From: DASPFV01 sp035620975
GTDB lineage: Bacteria > Acidobacteriota > Vicinamibacteria > Vicinamibacterales > 2-12-FULL-66-21
DNA length: 23,429 nt
Direction of reading: 5' to 3'
Assembly (NCBI GenBank): GCA_035620975.1
Contig: DASPFV010000071.1
Span: forward strand, 1-23,429
How positions within the stretch are numbered: position 1 is the first letter of the stretch; each line of letters opens with the position of its first letter. The notes beneath the pieces are model-generated. The model had not been told where the DNA came from and ran no database searches. It was given only the letters and a program-made list of their open reading frames with translations. Made by a program: the position numbers and the translations under genes. Below are positions 17,633 to 23,429 of the stretch, in pieces.

Positions 17633-19978
17633 ATGCGGGCGCTGTACGACTTGCTGACCGGCGGGACGCCGGAGAATCCGCCCCCCGATGCCCCCGACGC
17701 ACCCACGCGGGAGCTGATCCCGGCCCGCATGGCCCACTACCGGCTCCTGCACAAGCTCGGCGAGGGCGGGATGGGCGTCGTCTACGCGGCCCGCGACGAG
17801 CGGCTCGGGCGCACCGTGGCGCTGAAGACCATGGCGGCGGTCGGGCGCGACGAGAGCACGCGGAAGCGCTTCTGGCGCGAAGCGCGCGCGGCGGCGAGCG
17901 TCAATCACCCGAACATCTGCCAGATTTACGAGATCGGCGAGGACGCCGGCGAGCTCTTCATCGCGATGGAACTGCTCGAAGGCGAGGTACTGGCCGAGCG
18001 CCTGCACCGCGGCGCGATGAGTACGGCCGACGCGCTCCCCGTCGCCCGGGGCATCCTTGCCGCGCTGTCGGCGCTCCACTCGCGCGGACTCGTCCACCGC
18101 GACCTGAAGCCGTCGAACGTGTTCCTGACCGCGCACGGTGTCAAGCTGCTCGATTTCGGCCTCGCACGGCCCGGGATCGAACGGACGCTGAGCGGCGCGT
18201 CGGACGTCACGCGCAGCGGCCTCATCCTTGGCACGCCTCGCTACATGGCGCCCGAGCAGACGGCCGGCGAGATGGTGGACCCGCGGACGGATCTCTTCGC
18301 GGCCGGCGCGATCCTCTTCGAGATGCTGGCCGGCCGCCCGGCTTTCGCCGGGCGGACGATCGCGGAGATCGTTCACGCCACGCGGTACGAGCACCCGCCC
18401 GCGCTCGTGGGCTCCCCTGGCGTAGCGGCAGTGGATCGGGTCCTGCGCCGCGCGCTGGCGAAGCGCCCCGCGGATCGGCCCGCGTCGGCCGACGAGATGG
18501 CTGCCGAGCTGTCGGCCGTACACGACACCGGCGGATCGGCTCCGGTCCTGGCCCGCGCGCTGACGCGGCTCGTCATCCTTCCGTTCCGCGTGCTGCGGCC
18601 CGATCCCGAGATCGACTTCCTGGCGTTCAGCCTGGCCGACGCGATCGCCGGGTCGCTCTCGGGATCCGGCTCGCTGGTCGTGCGCTCGAGCGCGGTCGCG
18701 GCCCGGTTCGCGAAGGAGACGCCCGATCTGAAGGCGCTGGCCGCCGAGGCCGACGTCGATCGGGTCGTGATCGGCGCGCTGCTGCGGTCGGGCGATCAGC
18801 TGCGCGCGACGGTGCAGCTCGTCGAGGCGCCCGACGGCACGCTCGTCGCGTCGCACACCGTCCAGTCCTCGATGGGCGATCTGTTCGGGCTGCAGGACGA
18901 CATCGCGAGCCGCCTGGCCACCGCGCTCGCCATGCCGCTGGCCGGTACGGCGACCCCTCCGTCGCCGCTGCCGGGAGAGCCACACCCACCGCACAATCCA
19001 CTCGCCTACGAGCTGTACCTGCGCGCCAACGAGCTGGCGCGCACCTACGAAGGCCTGCCGCGGGCGCGCGACCTCTACGAGCAGGTGCTCGCGCTCGATC
19101 CCGGGTTCGCGCCGGCGTGGGCGCACCTCGGGCGAGCGTATCGCGTGATAGGCAAGTTCGTCGAGGAAAGCCCCGGCAGCGAGGCCCGCGCGGAGGACGC
19201 CTTCCGCCGCGCGCTCGCGATCGATCCGCGCCTCGCTATCGCGCACAAGTTCTACGCGAACCTCGAGGACGACATCGGCCAGACCGAGCACGCATTGCGG
19301 CGGCTGCTCGAGCAGGCGACCAGGCAGCCGAACGATCCCGAGCTGTTCGCCGGCCTCGTCCACGCGTGCCGGTACTGCGGCCTCTACGACGAGTCGATTG
19401 CCGCACACGCGGAGGCGCGCCGCCTCGATCCCAACGTCCCCACTGGCGTGGAACAGACCCTCCTGCTGGCGGGAGCGTTCGAACGGCTGCTGGCGATCGA
19501 ATTGCCCGCCCTGATCGCCGGGGCGGACGATGGGATTCGAGTGATCGCGCTGGGGCTGTCGGGCCGGCGCGAGGAAGCGCGCCGGAAGCTGCAGGCCATG
19601 CGCCAGCCCTCGCGCACGGGGCTGTTCCAGGCCTGGATCGAGTATCTCGAGCTCTGGCTGAACGGCGATGGGGACGGGATGATTGCGCATTCCTGGTCCC
19701 CCGGCGCGCTGACGATCCAGAACGACCCCGAGGCGATCTTCCAGGACGGCCTGCTCTACTGCGACGCGGGCAAGCACGACGAAGGCATGAAGCACCTGCG
19801 GCGGGGCGTGGACAAGGGGTACTTCGCGGCGCGCACGCTGGCCTGGCGGCAGTTCGACGCCCTGCGCGGCCGCGCGGACTTCGAAGCGCTGCTCGCCGAC
19901 GCGGAAGCAGGGCGGCAGCGTGCGCTCGCAGCCTTCCGTGAGGCAGGCGGCGAACGGGTGCTCGGGGTGGCGGCGTAA
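17633..19978 (+). CDS. Cytosolic Ser/Thr protein kinase with TolB-like domain and TPR repeats
   Basis: A 781-residue signalling protein. The kinase domain (about 36-300) has the glycine loop GEGGMG (43-48), Lys65 in VALK, catalytic HRDLKPSN (155-162), DFGLA (174-178) and APEQ (206-209), so it should be active. After it comes RLVILPFRVLRPDPEIDFLAFSLADAI, a TolB/FlgO-like nucleotide-regulator-type segment also seen in CadC-like regulators, then TPR-like helices (RARDLYEQVLALDPGFAPAWAHLGRAYR; AEDAFRRALAIDPRLAIAHKFYANL). I see no transmembrane helix between kinase and sensor region, unlike many bacterial kinases of this type, so it probably acts in the cytosol. ATG at 17633 has GGAG at 17625-17628; an in-frame GTG at 17594 would add 13 residues and is the alternative. 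Targets are unknown; the divergent permease is one candidate for shared control. Confidence 0.9.
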   Translation: MRALYDLLTGGTPENPPPDAPDAPTRELIPARMAHYRLLHKLGEGGMGVVYAARDERLGRTVALKTMAAVGRDESTRKRFWREARAAASVNHPNICQIYEIGEDAGELFIAMELLEGEVLAERLHRGAMSTADALPVARGILAALSALHSRGLVHRDLKPSNVFLTAHGVKLLDFGLARPGIERTLSGASDVTRSGLILGTPRYMAPEQTAGEMVDPRTDLFAAGAILFEMLAGRPAFAGRTIAEIVHATRYEHPPALVGSPGVAAVDRVLRRALAKRPADRPASADEMAAELSAVHDTGGSAPVLARALTRLVILPFRVLRPDPEIDFLAFSLADAIAGSLSGSGSLVVRSSAVAARFAKETPDLKALAAEADVDRVVIGALLRSGDQLRATVQLVEAPDGTLVASHTVQSSMGDLFGLQDDIASRLATALAMPLAGTATPPSPLPGEPHPPHNPLAYELYLRANELARTYEGLPRARDLYEQVLALDPGFAPAWAHLGRAYRVIGKFVEESPGSEARAEDAFRRALAIDPRLAIAHKFYANLEDDIGQTEHALRRLLEQATRQPNDPELFAGLVHACRYCGLYDESIAAHAEARRLDPNVPTGVEQTLLLAGAFERLLAIELPALIAGADDGIRVIALGLSGRREEARRKLQAMRQPSRTGLFQAWIEYLELWLNGDGDGMIAHSWSPGALTIQNDPEAIFQDGLLYCDAGKHDEGMKHLRRGVDKGYFAARTLAWRQFDALRGRADFEALLADAEAGRQRALAAFREAGGERVLGVAA

Positions 19979-20050
19979 GTTCCAGGCTCCAGGCTCCAGG
20001 CTCCAGGGTTTCAGGCTCGAGGCTCCAGGCTCAAGGCTCCAGGTTTCCGG
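19979..20050. repeat. CCAGGCT heptamer repeat array
   Basis: About nine imperfect copies of the 7-base unit CCAGGCT (variants TCAGGCT, CGAGGCT, CAAGGCT) start directly after the kinase stop codon. The unit length matches the GTTCAAG-type heptamers elsewhere in the window, but the sequence differs. From 20051 to 20209 the DNA is GC-rich with small dyads and no gene. Confidence 0.7.
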
Positions 20051-20209
20051 TTTTGCCCCCCGAGCTGCAGCGCGCGGTGTGAGCCGCGGGGTGCGGGCCC
20101 GCGGAGTGCGCGGGACTGTGGGTGGCGCGCGAGCGAGGAAGCGCGACAGCTTCGTCGACCCCAGCGGCAGAGATTGCGGTTCCGCTTGCGCGTTCCGTAT
20201 CCTCGAAGG

Positions 20210-21541
20210 ATGGGCGCTCGGAGACGACTCGTGGTCGCGGCCGTGCTGGTGTGTGCAGCCGCGGGCTGCCGGCCCGGCACGCCCATCAGGGAAGTCGTGC
20301 GGCCTTCCGCTCCACACGAGCAGTACGTGGCGTCGCTTCATGAGGCGCGGCTTCACGAAACCGCGCTCGGGCGCGAGTGGCTCGACGCGGGGCAGCGGGC
20401 GATCCGCGAGCCGATCAGCGTCAGCCTGCCGTTTCGGGAGGCCGGCTATCTCCCGCCGCACGAGCCGGCCGCCGTCGGCTATCGCATCGACCTCAGGCGC
20501 GGACAGACCCTGATTGTCGACGTCCGGATCGAGAGCGCCGACGCCGCGCGGCTCTTCATCGACGCGTTCGCGCTGAACAGCGAGGGCGCGCCGGAACGCG
20601 TCGCCTACGCGGAAGACGGCTCGCTCTCCCTCACGATCCAACCCGAGCGCGACGGCCTGTACATCGTCCGGCTCCAGCCCGAGATGCTGCGCGGCGGCCG
20701 CTACGAGGTCGTGCAGCGCGTCACCGCGTCGCTCGGCTTCCCGGTCCAGGGCTTCGACAGCCGCGCCGTCGCCAGCCACTTCGGCGCTCCGCGCGAAGGA
20801 GGCGCCCGCGACCATCACGGTATCGATATCTTCGCCCCACGCGGCACGCCCGTGGTCGCCGCTGCCGACGGCTGGGTCTCCGCTGTCCAGACCACTCCGC
20901 GCGGTGGCCGCGTCGTGTGGGTGCGGAGCCCATCGGCCGGGCAGTCCCACTACTACGCGCACCTCGAGGAGCAGCTCGTGTCAACGGGCCAGCGCGTGCG
21001 CGCCGGCGATCCCCTTGGCACCGTCGGGAACACGGGCAACGCACAGACTACGCCGCCGCATCTGCACTTCGGCATCTACGCGCGAGGCGAAGGTCCGCTG
21101 GACCCGCTGCCGTTCGTGCACGAGCCGCGCGTCACGCCGCCGGCGATGACCGCCGACGCGGATGCGCTTGGCACGTGGCGCCGCACCGGGGGCGCGCGCT
21201 ACCGTCTCCGTGCGGGCTCCTCCACCGATGCCCCGATTCTCGCCGAGCTGCCGCGACACACCGTCGTCCGGCTCGAAGCCGCGACCGGGGACTGGTATCG
21301 GGTGGCGTTGCCCGACGGCACGCGCGGCTTCGTCATCGCGCGCGCCACGCAGCCGCTCGCGGCGCCCATCCGGCGCCACGAGCCGGCCGCCGCCACGCTC
21401 GTGCGCCTCCATCCCGGGCCGGGCGCTACCCCCGTCGCCGACCTCGAACCCGGCGCCCGCGTGCCTGTGCTGGGTCTGTACGAGAGCTACGTGCTCGTGA
21501 GAACCCCTGACGGCCGCGAAGGCTGGGTGGAGGCTGGCTAG
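20210..21541 (+). CDS. M23 (LytM) peptidase-domain lipoprotein with C-terminal SH3-like domains
   Basis: A 443-residue cell-envelope protein. The N-terminus MGARRRLVVAAVLVCAAAGC is a lipoprotein signal with the lipid-bearing Cys20. Residues about 70-170 form a beta-rich region of unknown role. The M23 zinc-peptidase domain (about 180-295) has His202 and Asp206 (HHGID), His251 (YYAHLE) and the HLH motif (284-286), so all zinc and catalytic residues are present. It should cut peptidoglycan cross-bridges or act in envelope remodelling. Two SH3b-like repeats follow (about 325-375 and 385-440, RYRLRAGSSTDAPILAELPRH... and LVRLHPGPGATPVADLEPGAR...GWVEAG), which often bind cell wall. The ATG at 20210 is chosen because it gives an ideal lipoprotein signal; the upstream in-frame TTG would spoil it. 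AAGG lies directly before the ATG, so no well-spaced ribosome site is seen. Confidence 0.9.
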   Translation: MGARRRLVVAAVLVCAAAGCRPGTPIREVVRPSAPHEQYVASLHEARLHETALGREWLDAGQRAIREPISVSLPFREAGYLPPHEPAAVGYRIDLRRGQTLIVDVRIESADAARLFIDAFALNSEGAPERVAYAEDGSLSLTIQPERDGLYIVRLQPEMLRGGRYEVVQRVTASLGFPVQGFDSRAVASHFGAPREGGARDHHGIDIFAPRGTPVVAAADGWVSAVQTTPRGGRVVWVRSPSAGQSHYYAHLEEQLVSTGQRVRAGDPLGTVGNTGNAQTTPPHLHFGIYARGEGPLDPLPFVHEPRVTPPAMTADADALGTWRRTGGARYRLRAGSSTDAPILAELPRHTVVRLEAATGDWYRVALPDGTRGFVIARATQPLAAPIRRHEPAAATLVRLHPGPGATPVADLEPGARVPVLGLYESYVLVRTPDGREGWVEAG

Positions 21542-21744
21542 CGGGGGTCAGGTCTTGCATTGACGTACTCATGCAGGAAGCGCGCACTTTCCGCAATCCA
21601 CCGGTCCTGTGAAGATTGCGGATTCCGCATACCTAACCGCCTGCCTCGATGCAGATCGGCCCATAGGGGCCGGCCGTCGAACGCGCGGAACCTCTGGCGC
21701 CAACGATGGACGCCGGGGAGCGTCCCGCATCCGCCATCGCTGGA

Positions 21745-21774
21745 GCGACACTTGCTCTGCCCGGGCGCTACAAT
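21745..21774 (+). promoter_or_regulatory. Promoter placing the Uma2 gene start at the transcript start
   Basis: TACAAT (21769-21774) is a good -10 element, seven bases before the ATG at 21781. GCGACA (21745-21750) is a partial -35 at 18 bases. Transcription would begin at or next to the ATG, giving a leaderless message; no ribosome site lies between. The stretch 21542-21744 contains no supported gene. Confidence 0.45.
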
Positions 21775-21780
21775 GCCTTC

Positions 21781-22365
21781 ATGCCCGGGGCAGACGACGT
21801 GAGGCCTGGAACCAACCCGGACCTGAAGCTCACTTACGACGACTTCCTGCTCTTCCCGGAGGACGGGAAGCGGCACGAGTTGATCGACGGGGAGCACTAC
21901 GTGACGCCCTCGCCGAGCGTCAGGCACCAGCGAATCTCGGGACGCCTCCTTCAGCTGATCGCCAACTGGCTGGACGATCACCCACTCGGCGAAGTGTTCG
22001 CAGCCCCGCTGGACGTCCTCTTTTCGAGGTTCGACGTCGTCGAGCCCGACCTCATCTATGTCTCGAACGAACGGGCCACGATCATCGACGCGCAGCACCT
22101 GACCGGGGCGCCTGATCTGATCGTGGAGATCGGATCCCCGTCGACCCGGCAGCGGGACGAGACGATCAAGCGCCGCCTGTACGAGGTCTTCGACGTCCGC
22201 GAATACTGGGTCGTCGATCCCGAGATCGATGTCGTCCGCGTCTATCGCCGAGAGGGCGGACGATTCGCCCGTCCCATCGAGCTCTCCAGCGAGGCAGGGG
22301 ACGTGTTGACGACGGCGCTGTTGCCGGGCTTTCAGATCCCGCTGGCTCAGCTCTTCCGCGGCTGA
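21781..22365 (+). CDS. Uma2 family (DUF820) PD-(D/E)xK nuclease-fold protein
   Basis: A 194-residue cytosolic protein of standard Uma2 length. Typical motifs are LTYDDFLLFPEDGKRHELIDGE (17-38), Asp90 in VVEPDLIYV, PDLIVEIGSPST (111-122) with Glu116, DETIKRRLYEVFDVREYWVVDPE (126-148) with Lys130, and PGFQIPLAQLF at the end. These give the D...E...K set of the restriction-endonuclease-like fold. The biological role of Uma2 proteins is poorly known; they are numerous in cyanobacteria and some other phyla and are suspected to be linked to mobile DNA. ATG at 21781 gives the family-like start; the frame is open further up (to 21706), but those residues are not family-like. Confidence 0.88.
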   Translation: MPGADDVRPGTNPDLKLTYDDFLLFPEDGKRHELIDGEHYVTPSPSVRHQRISGRLLQLIANWLDDHPLGEVFAAPLDVLFSRFDVVEPDLIYVSNERATIIDAQHLTGAPDLIVEIGSPSTRQRDETIKRRLYEVFDVREYWVVDPEIDVVRVYRREGGRFARPIELSSEAGDVLTTALLPGFQIPLAQLFRG

Positions 22366-22405
22366 TTCCAGGCGCCCGGAACAGCTGGACCGTCCTACCC
22401 CTCGA

Positions 22406-22423
22406 GCCCCAGCCAGACGGGGC
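22406..22423. terminator. Small hairpin between converging genes
   Basis: GCCCC (22406-22410) pairs with GGGGC (22419-22423) around eight bases, in the 81-bp gap between the Uma2 gene and the TIG lipoprotein gene. It could serve both strands. There is no T run, so the evidence is weak. Confidence 0.25.
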
Positions 22424-22446
22424 GTGAGCTGACGCCACCTCCCGGA

Positions 22447-22878
22447 TCATTCAGGGGCGTCCACCGCGAAGAGAACCCCTCCTTCCGGCGGCCGCAGATG
22501 GAAGTCCGCCATCGGATCGGCGTCCATGACCCACAGGCGCGCGGTGAGCGGACGGCTGAGCAGCTCCGCGGGAATCACGGCAGTGATCTCGGTGCTGCTC
22601 ACGAAGGTGGTGGCAAGAACGGTCGACTCACCGTTCGCGGTCCAGACGACGAGTGTCGGTCTGTTGCGAACGTCCTGTCCGAAGCGGGTGCCTGTGACCG
22701 CCAGGGTCACGTCGGCGGACCCGGCCGGCGCGGACGCCGGCGCGACGCCGGAAATGGCTGGACAGGTCTCGCAAGAAACGGGTGACGTGCCTCCCGGGAT
22801 CTCGCTCGGCCTGAGGGCCTCGCCGGTTCCGCAGGCACAGCAAAGCCCGAGACTGACGATCAGGACGATGAACCGCAT
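22447..22878 (-). CDS. IPT/TIG-domain lipoprotein
   Basis: A 143-residue exported protein. MRFIVLIVSLGLCCACGTGE is a lipoprotein-type signal with cysteines at 13, 14 and 16; which one is lipidated is uncertain. After a short linker (ALRPSEIPGGTSPVSCETC), one immunoglobulin-like TIG domain spans about 50-140: PAISGVAPASAPAGSADVTLAVTGTRF, VVWTANGESTVLATTFVSSTEITAVIPAELL. TIG domains act in binding or as structural modules at the cell surface; the partner is unknown. ATG at 22878 follows GGGAGG with six bases between, a clear choice over the longer open frame that would add 34 non-signal residues. Upstream on the same strand is a decayed relative. Confidence 0.75.
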   Translation of the reverse strand: MRFIVLIVSLGLCCACGTGEALRPSEIPGGTSPVSCETCPAISGVAPASAPAGSADVTLAVTGTRFGQDVRNRPTLVVWTANGESTVLATTFVSSTEITAVIPAELLSRPLTARLWVMDADPMADFHLRPPEGGVLFAVDAPE

Positions 22879-22904
22879 TGCGCACCTCCCCGGCTGTATG
22901 AGCG

Positions 22905-23190
22905 CTCGCCGGTGGCTTCTCGCGGGTCGGCTCGGCGACCACATGACCCGCGAGCTGTTGGGGACCGAGATCGCTGACAACGTTCATTCCGATCCCTTTC
23001 AACGTGAGATCGGATGCCCCTCTGACACATTTGCCGGAGATCGACGTGATCGATGGAGTTGTGGATGCCACGACCGGCGTCGGAGACGGAGACCGGTTGC
23101 CTGCACGGGATTGCCGTCCCCACACCCGTAGAACGGCCGAAAGCCAGCAGAACGATGGTGAGTCTGATAGGACACCTCACTTCCAAGTGT
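22905..23190 (-). pseudogene. Decayed TIG-domain lipoprotein relative with two frameshifts
   Basis: Minus-strand reading gives a lipoprotein-like signal RLTIVLLAFGRSTG in one frame (about 23168-23127), then GCGDGNPVQATG in a second (about 23133-23098), then RSPSPTPVVASTTPSITSI and SGKCVRGASDLTLKGIGMNVV in a third (about 23098-22980). Joined, this is signal, lipobox cysteine, Ser/Pro/Thr linker and the first third of a TIG domain, the same plan as the intact gene at 22447-22878. Two shifts and loss of the rest indicate a dead copy. Borders are approximate. Nothing else coding is seen between 22879 and 23268. Confidence 0.5.
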
Positions 23191-23268
23191 TCCTTCAGGT
23201 CTCAGCCACTCCCGCAGAGGCTCGAGTGGATGCATGTGTGCTACGCTCCTCCGGAGAGTTCATGGTTC

Positions 23269-23429
23269 GTGACATATCGATTCGAAGGATTCACGGTCGA
23301 CGTCGACAGCCGGCAGCTGACGTGTGGCGATCGGATGGCGCCGCTCGTTCCGAAGGCCTTCGACCTGCTCGTGTTGCTGATCCAAGAACGCCCTCGCGTC
23401 CTCTCGAAGTCGGAACTGCACCGCCGTCT
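23269..23429 (+). CDS. Start of a CadC-like winged-helix regulator (cut by window end)
   Basis: The frame starting GTG at 23269 reads TYRFEGFTVDVDSRQLTCGD, then PLVPKAFDLLVLLIQERPRVLSKSELHRR, the opening of an OmpR/PhoB-type winged-helix DNA-binding domain. In Acidobacteriota such an N-terminal domain without a receiver usually belongs to large CadC-like regulators with TolB-like, TPR or PD40 regions behind it; that part lies outside the window. GGAGAG (23253-23258) is ten bases before the GTG. The ATG at 23262 is in another frame, and a GTG at 23236 in frame would add residues before the domain. Confidence 0.75.
   Translation, partial: MTYRFEGFTVDVDSRQLTCGDRMAPLVPKAFDLLVLLIQERPRVLSKSELHRR

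Noticed and set aside
14987..20962. One open minus-strand frame of 1991 codons
   Set aside because: Only the part from the ATG at 17422 encodes a recognisable protein with a ribosome site. The upstream part is antisense to the kinase gene, is Arg/Gly/His-rich without family motifs and stays open because of high GC.
21538..22098. Minus-strand gene opposite the Uma2 gene
   Set aside because: No family motif and mostly antisense to a well-supported gene; only its end lies in gene-free DNA and I cannot identify it.
23262..23429. ATG at 23262 as start of the last gene
   Set aside because: That frame gives an Arg-rich peptide; the winged-helix domain is read from the GTG at 23269 in a different frame.

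Overview
The window is high-GC bacterial chromosome with no rRNA or tRNA gene that I could recognise. The gene types point to Acidobacteriota, probably a Vicinamibacteria-like lineage. These are an orphan two-FtsX-domain permease of the acidobacterial duplicated type, a Ser/Thr kinase joined to a TolB-like/TPR region, the end of a kinase-type PD40 propeller, a CadC-like winged-helix regulator, and many short degenerate intergenic repeats. This assignment is an inference from gene content, not from a marker gene.

Layout. At 62-2828 (+) a tight three-gene operon encodes an outer-membrane barrel, a small exported CuA-type cupredoxin and an exported di-haem DUF1111 oxidoreductase. Facing it, 2904-5929 (-) is a copper-resistance unit: a CueR-type MerR sensor overlapping a Cu(I) P-type ATPase, behind a recognisable CueR-type promoter dyad. 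At 6036-8719 (+) lie a secreted Asp-box propeller protein carrying an in-frame intergenic-type repeat array, a RidA-family protein, a 162-bp terminal-inverted-repeat element and a methyltransferase. At 8977-10690 (-) lie a secreted protein of unknown function and an exported peroxiredoxin. From 10747 to 11465 there is no protein gene, but there is a promoter-like site, a rod-shaped RNA fold and a cluster of repeats. Then follow an S9 peptidase (11466-13418) and an arylamine N-acetyltransferase (13736-14536), a PD40 gene remnant, and the orphan permease (14987-17422, -) divergent from a cytosolic kinase/TolB/TPR protein (17633-19978, +). The right end holds an M23 lipoprotein, a Uma2-family protein, a TIG-domain lipoprotein next to a decayed relative, and the start of a winged-helix regulator.

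The most notable item is the peroxiredoxin at 10142-10690 (-). Its reading frame is interrupted by exactly one TGA, at the codon where the peroxidatic cysteine of the family sits. Twenty-one nucleotides after it begins the small loop of a 7-bp hairpin that fits the general bacterial SECIS pattern. I read it as an exported selenocysteine peroxiredoxin rather than a pseudogene.

Second in interest are the non-coding elements. Two families of short degenerate repeats recur across the window, and one of them has entered a coding sequence without breaking it. There is also a MITE-like element immediately upstream of the methyltransferase and a candidate structured RNA divergent from the selenoprotein gene. 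Copper is the clearest functional theme on the left side: CueR/CopA on one strand and a CuA-type protein on the other. A functional link between the two units is only an inference from their proximity.
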